From PALSA-129 sp050014595 (GTDB lineage Bacteria; Acidobacteriota; Terriglobia; Bryobacterales; Bryobacteraceae), in contig JBEKDA010000008.1 of assembly GCA_050014595.1 (NCBI GenBank), positions 1 through 64,000 of the forward strand: DNA of 64,000 bases, in the 5' to 3' direction. Shown here in pieces: positions 58,064 through 64,000 of this stretch. Under the pieces are notes generated by a model. That model was not told where the DNA came from. It saw nothing but the letters and a program-made list of their open reading frames with translations, and did no database searches. The translations under genes were made by a program, and so were the position numbers. Numbering within the stretch: position 1 is the first letter of the stretch; each line of letters opens with the position of its first letter.

Positions 58064-58090
58064 TTGACTTGAAGTTAACTAGCAAGTCAA
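58064..58090. promoter_or_regulatory. Operator-like dyad
   Basis: TTGACTTG and CAAGTCAA are perfect 8-bp arms around an 11-base centre that itself contains the palindrome AGTTAACT (58073-58080). It lies just downstream of the promoter-like element; a repressor site is likely. Confidence 0.6.
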
Positions 58091-58162
58091 ACGAGGTCAA
58101 CATGCGGTTGATCCTATGTATTGTAGTGTCTTAAATACAAGAAGCATCTAGAAGAGAAAATC

Positions 58163-58348
58163 ATGGAAACGACAGCGACGGGACGGGTGCGTTTAAACCG
58201 CGTCATAATTTTGAGGAGTGAGGCGGCGCGGCTGATACGCCGAATCGCAACCTGGATAGATCCGGAGACTCCACGGCGCCGTGCGGCGCGGCGCGATCAG
58301 GGGAGATGCGCTGGAAGGCCTGTATTCATCATGGGGAGGGGTTTGTGA
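58163..58348 (+). CDS. Truncated paralog of sigma region 2 protein
   Basis: A 61 aa frame. Its first 25 residues (ETTATGRVRLNRVIILRSEA) and their DNA resemble the start of the region 2 protein at 58731 (ETASVGQVCLDKRTAIVNGI). The rest diverges and ends. It overlaps the next start by four bases (GTGA). Likely a decayed duplicate. Confidence 0.45.
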   Translation: METTATGRVRLNRVIILRSEAARLIRRIATWIDPETPRRRAARRDQGRCAGRPVFIMGRGL

Positions 58349-58707
58349 GAATCCATAGATCTCCAGAGACAGTAATCCAGGCTATCGATAGGGATCGCAG
58401 GGAGCGTACTTCGGCTTCGTGGGATACCGTGCGATACGCCTTCCGTGGACAGCCGGCACTGTCGGAGAGTCCAGCACCTGATGCGTTTCCGGTGTTACTG
58501 GTGAGCCGGGAGACGGCGCATATCCCACTGGCCATCGATTGGCAGAAGCGGGTTCGGGAGGCGCGGAAGGTTACGCGTGAGGTGCTTGATAACTTCTGGG
58601 GGGATATCGAGTACAACGCTTCGGCACCATTCCTGCAACTCATGGACGCAGGCGGATACAACGAAAGCGCTCGGAAAAATCGGGAGCGTATCGCGAGTGG
58701 GCGCTAA
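58345..58707 (+). CDS. Phage protein with shared FLQLMD tail
   Basis: About 120 aa from GTG 58345 after GGGGAGGGG. The body (PETVIQAIDRDRRERTSASW, VSRETAHIPLAIDWQKRVRE) is unfamiliar. The C-terminus APFLQLMDAGGYNESARKNR is nearly the same as that of the region 4 protein (SAFLQLMDKGGYNESARLNR). This shared tail suggests a common partner, for example RNA polymerase or another sigma component. Confidence 0.6.
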   Translation: MRIHRSPETVIQAIDRDRRERTSASWDTVRYAFRGQPALSESPAPDAFPVLLVSRETAHIPLAIDWQKRVREARKVTREVLDNFWGDIEYNASAPFLQLMDAGGYNESARKNRERIASGR

Positions 58708-58730
58708 CTAAACCCCGGAATACAAACAAC

Positions 58731-59105
58731 ATGGAAACAGCATCAGTGGGACAGGTGTGTCTGGACAAGCGAACTGCCATTGTCAATGGGATTCTGCGCG
58801 GGATGCGGCGGCGTGGACTGCCCGGCAATGTTGACGTGGATGACCTCCAGCAAGAGGGGGTTGTCGCTGTGTTTCTGTCGGGCATTGAGGGGCCGGAATC
58901 GCTGGTTAAGCGGATTGCGCGTAATTCCATGCTGGATTTCTTACGGCGGAAGCTCCGGGAGAATAAGACCTTTACCGCGATTGACGACTCTCCGGATATG
59001 GACGCGCGAAAGACGTGGAAAGACCCGTTTTTCTTTAGTGCCGTTGATGCGCTCCGGCAGGGACATGAAGAGTGGAGCCGTGAGCGCGCGGAGCGGTGGG
59101 CGTAA
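58731..59105 (+). CDS. Sigma-70 region 2-like protein
   Basis: A 124 aa protein. DVDDLQQEGVVAVFLSGIEG and LVKRIARNSMLDFLRRKLRE match helices of sigma-70 region 2 (DLxQExxxxL... ARNxxxDxxRR), which bind the beta-prime coiled coil and the -10 element. It has no region 3 or 4. The next gene starts within its stop codon (TAATG) and encodes a region 4-like protein. Together they look like one sigma factor split into two subunits. Confidence 0.7.
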   Translation: METASVGQVCLDKRTAIVNGILRGMRRRGLPGNVDVDDLQQEGVVAVFLSGIEGPESLVKRIARNSMLDFLRRKLRENKTFTAIDDSPDMDARKTWKDPFFFSAVDALRQGHEEWSRERAERWA

Positions 59106-59632
59106 TGACGACTTCTATCCAAACACTCTGGGATGAGTTCCAGAATCTGACAGCGCATCAGAGGCGCGTAGTTTTCCATATGTACTGGGACGGATATACG
59201 GCTGTCGAAACTGCTGAAACGATGGGGATCGGACTGCGAACGGTGGAGCGCGCGCTGGCTAATGCTGAAAGTCACCTGAAAAATAATTTAGAAAAGGTGG
59301 CGGGTTTTGGTGGGTCTCAAACGTTAGTACAGGCGAGAGGGAAAAGCGGGATGGCTAAAAGCGGCAAAGGGCTAGTGCCTACACAGGCTCCGAACGAGCA
59401 TAAAGCGCCGCCTAATCTTGAGCGTCCCGCTGACTCTCAATGTCCTCCGCCGGATATCTATGACGCTCTGCTATTTGGCGGCAAGCAATCGGAAGATATG
59501 CCAGAGCGGGACGTGTTTCTGGAATCGCTGAATCAGGTATGCGCGTCGGCTTTCCTGCAACTCATGGATAAGGGCGGATATAACGAGTCCGCCAGGCTAA
59601 ATAGAGCGCGCATCTCACAGGCGGTGAGCTGA
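59105..59632 (+). CDS. Sigma-70 region 4-like protein
   Basis: A 175 aa protein. Residues 8-58 have the region 4 helix-turn-helix: LWDEFQNLTAHQRRVVFHMY, WDGYTAVETAETMGIGLRTV, ERALANAESHLKNNLE. The remainder is a flexible Pro/Ser-rich linker and ends in SAFLQLMDKGGYNESARLNR. The start overlaps the region 2 gene by one base. It would bind the -35 element and the beta flap, if it pairs with the region 2 protein. Confidence 0.7.
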   Translation: MTTSIQTLWDEFQNLTAHQRRVVFHMYWDGYTAVETAETMGIGLRTVERALANAESHLKNNLEKVAGFGGSQTLVQARGKSGMAKSGKGLVPTQAPNEHKAPPNLERPADSQCPPPDIYDALLFGGKQSEDMPERDVFLESLNQVCASAFLQLMDKGGYNESARLNRARISQAVS

Positions 59633-59835
59633 TGGCGCGCAAGACCGGTGCGATCTCCAGTGAAGGCGGGACGGTACATCCGCACTTCTACGAACGGGCA
59701 AGCGCGGTTGAGGATCGGCTGATTAAGCTGATCGACGGCGGTGAGGACTTGGCGGATTGGTACCCGCGACCGGATCTGAGTACGGTGATTCGGATGCGGC
59801 AGGCGTCGGGGATTGGTGGTAGCTACGACGTTTAA
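59632..59835 (+). CDS. Phage hypothetical protein
   Basis: A 67 aa protein whose ATG overlaps the previous stop (TGATG). HPHFYERASAVEDRLIKLID and DLADWYPRPDLSTVIRMRQA are unfamiliar. It is the last gene before the long non-coding stretch. Confidence 0.6.
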   Translation: MARKTGAISSEGGTVHPHFYERASAVEDRLIKLIDGGEDLADWYPRPDLSTVIRMRQASGIGGSYDV

Positions 59836-60250
59836 ACTCGCAACCACATGCAGGCATCGAGCGCCTGTAACATCGAGCGAGCGGATGTTTTTGCGGGGAC
59901 TCGCATATGCGCCAAGGGGCGCTAAAGGCGATGGGCGGCCTGGACTGCCAAGACTTTGAGGGTGGACAGTAACCCTCACGGCCGGGTTAGCCTCCGTTGT
60001 CCTGATGGACTATCGGCTCGTTTCTTCGGATCGCATACCGAAGTGTGCTGGCGGAAATGCTCGAATGGCGATGAGCGGTTCAGGGCGAGATAACAAGCCT
60101 AGCCAGAGGTAAGGGTCACGGATCAATTCTGCGCGGCTGGTATGCGTGGGATGGCAGTTCGAATCTGCACCGCCTGCACAATCCTGAACACAGCGAAATT
60201 CTTAAAACGCGATGACGTAGAGATTTGGGACCTGACATCGAAGCGTTAAA
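59836..60250 (+). ncRNA. Structured non-coding phage region
   Basis: About 540 bases (59836-60378) carry no convincing gene in an otherwise gapless operon. In order, there are stems CAGGC/GCCTG (59851-59867), GCGCC-AAGG-GGCGC (59909-59922), TGAGGGT/ACCCTCA (59957-59978), GTCC-TGAT-GGAC (59999-60010), CTTCGG/CCGAAG (60024-60043), GCTC/GAGC (60059-60076), and a tRNA-like end with T-loop TTCGAAT (60158-60164) flanked by GCAG/CTGC, while GGCGG (60050) may pair with CCGCC (60170). This suggests a folded phage RNA of about 350 bases with a tRNA-like 3' end. It also contains TTCAGGGCGAGA, part of the promoter-like repeat. Confidence 0.45.
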
Positions 60251-60378
60251 TATCCGGATCAAGCAACCTATAGCAGGCTGTGCCGGGCCAGATGACAGGC
60301 CACAGCGTTGAATCCCAAATCGCAACAATGAGCGGGGAGCGTCGGAGAGATCCGATTCTCCCCGCGCCGGTATTTACG

Positions 60379-60558
60379 ATGACTTTTGACGAAGCTCTCC
60401 GAAAATACGGTGTCAGCGTGAAAGAGGACGTGGCGGACGCCTGCCGGATGCTGGAATCGCAGGGATTCCGGTACGGCAAGGATTTCGTAACGGGCAACGC
60501 CATCGAGACGGCGGGTTCGGCGATTATCGAGTTGGAGGCGGAGCGCAATGGACTTTGA
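60379..60558 (+). CDS. Phage small protein, paralog A
   Basis: A 59 aa protein from ATG 60379. VKEDVADACRMLESQGFRYG then KDFVTGNAIETAG is shared, in form, with the next gene (VADACRFLQERGYVFCVDFG). A helix-turn-helix-like small fold is likely. The longer frame from 60280 is within the structured region and less likely. Confidence 0.55.
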   Translation: MTFDEALRKYGVSVKEDVADACRMLESQGFRYGKDFVTGNAIETAGSAIIELEAERNGL

Positions 60559-60856
60559 TTCCGTTTGCGCGCATCTCCGCTTGAAGGTTGAGCCGGACGT
60601 TGCGGATGCGTGTCGATTCCTCCAGGAGCGCGGTTACGTGTTCTGTGTGGACTTCGGAATCCGCAACGCACACCAAAAAGCAGGGGAAGTGATTTTCGGC
60701 TATGGCGAAGCACCCTACACCGGTATTCCGCGGGTTGATCCAGAACGGAAGGATCGGCCTGGAACGGAAGGAAGACTTCGCTGCTCTCATCGCGCGTTTG
60801 GAAGGCAAGGAGATCGACCTTCGGCTCAGCAAGCATCGGCAAGCACGGTCGCTTAG
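60548..60856 (+). CDS. Phage small protein, paralog B
   Basis: A 102 aa frame; the first 50 residues are a diverged copy of paralog A. It overlaps paralog A by 11 bases and the NinB-like gene by 155 bases; the overlapping part has no homology signal and may be a read-through tail, so the real end of conservation is near residue 55. Confidence 0.45.
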   Translation: MDFDSVCAHLRLKVEPDVADACRFLQERGYVFCVDFGIRNAHQKAGEVIFGYGEAPYTGIPRVDPERKDRPGTEGRLRCSHRAFGRQGDRPSAQQASASTVA

Positions 60857-61130
60857 CCAGAACGCGTATTACTGGTCGGTGGTGATTCCGTTGCTCGCCG
60901 AGCACATCGGCTACGAGACGGAAGAAATGCACGATGCGCTGAAATGGCGCTTTTTGCAAACCCACACACAAGATGAGCACGATACGGCGGCGAGTTGGGT
61001 GAAGCTGCCAACGGTCCGCAGTACGGCCGATCTGGATACGGCTGAGTTCACCGAATACATCGAGCAGTGCCGGCGACTCGGCGCGGAGATGGGTGTGGTG
61101 ATACCGGGGCCTGGCGGAATGGATCGATGA
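60702..61130 (+). CDS. NinB-like recombination protein
   Basis: A 142 aa protein. KHRQARSLSQNAYYWSVVIP then EEMHDALKWRFLQ and STADLDTAEFTEYIEQCRRL are the NinB-type features (R-S-x-x-Q-N-x-Y-Y-W). NinB of lambda binds ssDNA and supports recombination. It is followed by a DUF968-like nuclease gene, the usual pair in phages. Confidence 0.8.
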   Translation: MAKHPTPVFRGLIQNGRIGLERKEDFAALIARLEGKEIDLRLSKHRQARSLSQNAYYWSVVIPLLAEHIGYETEEMHDALKWRFLQTHTQDEHDTAASWVKLPTVRSTADLDTAEFTEYIEQCRRLGAEMGVVIPGPGGMDR

Positions 61131-61131
61131 C

Positions 61132-61506
61132 ATGGCGAATGAGCACGGCGCGGCGGATGCACTGATGGCGGTGTTCGGTCTCAAGCGTGTCAAGGCGCGG
61201 CGGGGAACGGCAAGGCGTGGGCGCGTTACGGACACTGCCTACCTTGGATGGATGGCGAAGCAGGCGTGTATGGTGTCGGGACGGCGCGCCACGGTTCACC
61301 ACGTACGGCGGTGTGGCGAACCCAAAAACGACAGGCGGACGGTTCCACTGGCGCCGGAGTATCACATGATCGGCCACGGCTCGCGCACGTCGATTGAGGC
61401 GCTGGGCAAGGCGAAGTTCGAAGCTCGATACGGCGTCAACCTGGAGGCTGCAATTGTCCGATACAACCAACGTTACGAGGCGGAGTCTGCGGGAGTGGCT
61501 GGCTGA
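61132..61506 (+). CDS. DUF968/Ref-like HNH protein
   Basis: A 124 aa protein starting two bases after the NinB-like stop. WMAKQACMVSGRRATVHHVR, DRRTVPLAPEYHMIGHG and FEARYGVNLEAAI resemble phage DUF968/Ref proteins (HHV...G...K.DR..VPL...HH...H). Ref is a RecA-dependent HNH nuclease. The first cysteine pair of the family is partly absent, so the zinc site may be reduced. Confidence 0.7.
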   Translation: MANEHGAADALMAVFGLKRVKARRGTARRGRVTDTAYLGWMAKQACMVSGRRATVHHVRRCGEPKNDRRTVPLAPEYHMIGHGSRTSIEALGKAKFEARYGVNLEAAIVRYNQRYEAESAGVAG

Positions 61507-61714
61507 TCAGTGGACGCGGTTCGAGGTGTGGCGCTTTATGCGCGCGTCTGTCGAGGTGAACGTCCGGCAAGCGTGCGGGCATCGGACGAACATTCGGTTA
61601 CTGCGCAAGGGGATCGAGTATCGGCTTGCTGCCTATGAGTCATCGACCTGTGCCGAGTGTACCTTCTATCGGTGCATGGCGGAACTGAGGGCGCGGCGTG
61701 GCGGGCGCGGTTAG
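61454..61714 (+). CDS. Phage Cys-containing small protein, TTG start
   Basis: An 86 aa protein from TTG 61454, six bases after GGAGG, overlapping the previous gene by 53 bases. SDTTNVTRRSLREWLADQWT then VRQACGHRTNIRLL and SSTCAECTFYRCMAEL suggest a zinc-binding fold. No family recognised. Confidence 0.55.
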   Translation: MSDTTNVTRRSLREWLADQWTRFEVWRFMRASVEVNVRQACGHRTNIRLLRKGIEYRLAAYESSTCAECTFYRCMAELRARRGGRG

Positions 61715-62051
61715 GCGTCGATGTCCGGTGTGTGCGGAGTTCCAGCCTTGCCCGGTGCATCGTCCTGGAAGGCGGAGCGCGCGGGCGTCGGAGTGGCACG
61801 GACTGTACGACGGCCGGTGGCGGAGGTATCGCTTGCAGTTCCTGAGGGAGCATCCACTGTGCGTCGATCCTTACGGGGACCATGGCAGACGGATCGTGGC
61901 TTCGGAGTGCGTGGATCACATCAAGGCGCATCGCGGGGATTACGGGCTGTTCTGGGATCAGTCGAATCACCAGGCGCTGTGTTTGGCGTGCAATTCGAAG
62001 AAGGCGGCACTCGAAGAAGGGGCCTTCGGGAACGCTCCATCGAACAGGTAG
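61698..62051 (+). CDS. Phage HNH endonuclease
   Basis: A 117 aa protein from GTG 61698 (GAGGG upstream). RCPVCAEFQPCPVHRPGRRS forms one zinc site and ECVDHIKAHRGDYGLFWDQS then NHQALCLACNSKKAALEEG is the HNH signature (D-H, N, C-x2-C). In cos-type phages an HNH nuclease encoded next to terminase is needed for packaging; the terminase genes begin 183 bases downstream. Confidence 0.9.
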   Translation: MAGAVRRRCPVCAEFQPCPVHRPGRRSARASEWHGLYDGRWRRYRLQFLREHPLCVDPYGDHGRRIVASECVDHIKAHRGDYGLFWDQSNHQALCLACNSKKAALEEGAFGNAPSNR

Positions 62052-62215
62052 CGAACAGGTTTTACAGGTTGCGGGCAAGGGGCGCTATCGATTGATTCTT
62101 AACGGTTAAGGCCGTCCGCCGGTAGGGTGGTTCGGATCTCTAAGCGAAGGGCCGCTACGACCTTGCCCACGTGTCTTTCACGCGCGGACAGGTTTTTGAA
62201 CAAGTCACAGGTTTT
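62044..62215. repeat. ACAGGT repeats: possible terminase site
   Basis: ACAGGT occurs at 62044, 62055, 62064, 62188 and 62207, four of the five followed by TT. The cluster lies between the HNH nuclease and the small terminase gene, the position of cos/pac sites in many phages, and 62052-62234 has no gene. Confidence 0.45.
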
Positions 62216-62234
62216 CTGGAAGGCTGACTCTGAC

Positions 62235-62705
62235 ATGGGAATGAGAGGTCCACAGCGGAATCCGAATTCGGTGCGTGGGCGACGGGAAATCGCTAAGAAA
62301 CAGAAACTTGCGGTGATTGGGAAAGTTGGAAAAGGCAAGATTTCGCCGGCTGTAGAGCAGATCGGGCAACTACCCACCTGTCCCAAGTGGCTATCAAAAC
62401 CTGTCGCGGAGAAATGGACAAGTTTAGTGACGGATATGGCGGCGGCCGGAGTTCCTCTCCAGCAGCTTGACTCGCGGTCGATTGCGGTTGCGGCCGGATA
62501 TGAGGCAGATCTGGATGCGCTGGAATCGTACGAAACCGAAGATGCGGATATTCGCCTCCAGTCGATCCGGCTGAAGAACGCGACTCGAAAGGAACTGCTG
62601 GCGGCGCTGATCGCAATCGGCGGGACTCCGGTAGCCAGGTTGCGCGCTCGAATCGCTCCAGAGGAAAAGAAAAAACCTAATGACGATCCGTGGGGGAGCT
62701 TGTGA
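62235..62705 (+). CDS. Phage terminase small subunit, P27 family
   Basis: About 156 aa from ATG 62235. MRGPQRNPNSVRGRREIAKK is the typical P27 start, and LPTCPKWLSKPVAEKWTSLV then QQLDSRSIAVAAGYEADLDA follow. It recognises the packaging site and recruits the large subunit. Its end overlaps the large subunit start by 26 bases. Confidence 0.85.
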   Translation: MGMRGPQRNPNSVRGRREIAKKQKLAVIGKVGKGKISPAVEQIGQLPTCPKWLSKPVAEKWTSLVTDMAAAGVPLQQLDSRSIAVAAGYEADLDALESYETEDADIRLQSIRLKNATRKELLAALIAIGGTPVARLRARIAPEEKKKPNDDPWGSL

Positions 62706-64000
62706 GCGCGATTACGTCGCTATCGCAAACCAGTACATCGCGGATGTCCTGTCGGGAGCGGTTCCGGCGTGCGAGTGGATTCGGCTTGCCTGCCAACGGC
62801 AGGTAGACGATCTTGCGCGGTGGAATGTCGCGGTCAAGAATCCGCCGTTCCACTTCGATCCGGATAAAGCGGCTCGGGTCTGCAAGTTCATCGAACTGTT
62901 GCCGCACATCAAGGGCAAGTGGAAAACGGCGGCTCTGCTTTTGGAGCCGTGGCAGGTTTTCATCCTTACGACGGTTTTCGGTTGGGTTGACGCCGATGGG
63001 AACCGCCGATTTTACGACGTTTATATCGAGGTTCCCCGCAAGAATGCCAAGAGCACTCTGACATCCGGCGTTGCTCTGTACTGCATGTGCGAAGGTGAGC
63101 CGGGGGCGGAGATCTACTCCGCGGCCACGAAGAAAGATCAGGCGCGGATCGTATTCGACGTGGCGCGCCGGATGGTGATGAAGTGTCCGGGCCTGAAGCG
63201 GCGGTTCGGAGTCGAGACTGAGAAACACCGGATCTTCATTGAGGACGGCGCCACTGAGTTCCGCGCTCTGTCATCGGATGAAGACGGGCTTGACGGCCTG
63301 AATATCCACTTCGTAGCGGTCGATGAGTTGCACGCGCACAAGTCGCGGGCCGTGCATGATGTTTTGGACTCGGCGACTGGATCGCGGCGACAGCCGTTGA
63401 AGTGGCGCATCACGACGGCGGGCAGTAACAAGCAGGGCGTGTGCTTCGAGCAACGCGAGTACGTTTGCAAGATCCTCAAGAAACAACATGAGGATGACCG
63501 GTACTTCGGCGTCATCTACACCATCGACCTTCCGACGAAGGATGCGGACGGGAACGTGGTGGCCGGAGATGACTGGAAGAGCGAAGCGGCCTGGCGGAAA
63601 GCGAATCCGAACTACGGCGTATCGGTGCTGGCGGCGGATATCGCGGCACTGGCGCGGAAGGCTGTACAGTCGGCTCGGTCTCAGAACAACTTCCTCACGA
63701 AGCGGCTCGATGTTTGGGTGTCGGCGGCTTCGGCGTTCTACAACATCGACGCGTGGATAGGGAAGTGCTACCGGGATGTCACGCTGGCGGAGTTCGAGGG
63801 GTGTGAGTGCTGGATTGCGTTCGACCTTTCGAGCAAGGTAGACATCGCGGCGAAGGCCATCGTGTTCCGGCGGATGGAAGGTGGGCAGGCACACTATTAC
63901 GTGTTTGCTTCGCACTACCTGCCTGATGCGGTGCTGGAGTCGGAAGAGAATATCAACCTCCAGCACTACACGGAGTGGAATGAAGCGGGGCTGTTGACGC
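62680..64000 (+). CDS. Phage terminase large subunit, 3' end outside window
   Basis: At least 440 codons, open at the right edge; no stop is in the window. The start ATG 62680 overlaps the small subunit. RDYVAIANQYIADVLSGAVP is the typical YmfN-like N-terminus; the ATPase motifs are VYIEVPRKNAKSTLTSG (Walker A near residue 118) and IHFVAVDELHAHKSRAV (Walker B), followed by WRITTAGSNKQGVC (coupling motif). The nuclease domain begins near FDLSSKVDIAAKAI, with the first catalytic Asp. It packages DNA into procapsids. Confidence 0.9.
   Translation, partial: MTIRGGACERDYVAIANQYIADVLSGAVPACEWIRLACQRQVDDLARWNVAVKNPPFHFDPDKAARVCKFIELLPHIKGKWKTAALLLEPWQVFILTTVFGWVDADGNRRFYDVYIEVPRKNAKSTLTSGVALYCMCEGEPGAEIYSAATKKDQARIVFDVARRMVMKCPGLKRRFGVETEKHRIFIEDGATEFRALSSDEDGLDGLNIHFVAVDELHAHKSRAVHDVLDSATGSRRQPLKWRITTAGSNKQGVCFEQREYVCKILKKQHEDDRYFGVIYTIDLPTKDADGNVVAGDDWKSEAAWRKANPNYGVSVLAADIAALARKAVQSARSQNNFLTKRLDVWVSAASAFYNIDAWIGKCYRDVTLAEFEGCECWIAFDLSSKVDIAAKAIVFRRMEGGQAHYYVFASHYLPDAVLESEENINLQHYTEWNEAGLLT

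Noticed and set aside
60131..60176. A complete tRNA gene in the prophage
   Set aside because: T-arm and a possible anticodon stem exist, but position 33 is not U, the D-arm does not fit at normal distance and the acceptor has mismatches; kept only as part of the structured region.

Overview
The window is GC-rich, tightly packed bacterial chromosome and most likely comes from an Acidobacteriota member of the Solibacter/Bryobacter type. The evidence is indirect but consistent: a secreted protein with the Solibacter-type N-terminal repeat domain (TIGR03437-like, 32279-35218), a PEP-CTERM sorting protein (3516-4268), an excisionase-type HTH/TM/FG-GAP-like protein (30813-32123), several small proteins that I recall only from acidobacteria, and GC-rich hairpin repeats scattered between genes. 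I see no rRNA and no CRISPR array. One clear tRNA, Glu(UUC), lies at 38510-38587.

Region by region. 1-4.9 kb is the end of a surface-polysaccharide cluster on the minus strand (membrane protein, GT9-like protein, polysaccharide pyruvyl transferase), followed by a PEP-CTERM protein and a decayed glycosyltransferase. 5.3-14.6 kb holds stress and housekeeping genes: tandem UspA, a ferredoxin-methyltransferase fusion, a Tat-exported amidase, Cu/Zn SOD, two RRM proteins and a B12/radical-SAM enzyme. 14.8-16.2 kb is a compact redox operon (Rieske, glutaredoxin, FTR catalytic subunit, Rieske). 16.6-19.4 kb is a likely sugar-acid pathway pair (YjhG-type dehydratase plus FAH-family protein). 19.5-22.2 kb encodes a NodB deacetylase-caspase-TPR fusion. 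22.4-24.3 kb carries two toxin-antitoxin modules (BrnTA, PemK-like). 24.5-30.6 kb has lysA, tsaD, an AAA ATPase, a YfgM-like protein and a dGTPase. 36-38.4 kb has fliM, a CheY-like and a CheX-like gene followed by remnants of CheW and a chemoreceptor. 38.8-52.4 kb is mixed: a DsbD-N/TlpA pair, an MDR dehydrogenase, aceE, a predicted small RNA, a LysW-like protein, rarA, an rRNA methyltransferase, and a DarG-like macrodomain protein without DarT.

From about 52.69 kb to the right edge lies the left part of a prophage. Its chromosomal junction is marked by a displaced 3' end of a tRNA (Asn-like) gene, so the intact tRNA and the integrase should lie to the right of the window. The phage genes are all on the plus strand and mostly overlap by a few bases: a methyltransferase C-terminal remnant, a SprT-like protease, a helicase-DNA methyltransferase fusion, a duplicated MazG-like protein, DUF4326, a split sigma-70-like factor (region 2 and region 4 on separate genes), a structured non-coding stretch, NinB-like and DUF968-like proteins, HNH nuclease, and P27-type small and large terminase (the last runs off the edge). 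A 41-bp promoter-like element with identical internal spacing precedes two phage transcription units.

The most unusual items are the deacetylase-caspase-TPR fusion, the split phage sigma factor with its decayed tandem copy, the structured phage RNA region, the ferredoxin-methyltransferase fusion, and a LysW-like protein lacking the C-terminal glutamate on which carrier chemistry depends. Everything is read from sequence alone; family names rest on recognised motifs, not on searches.
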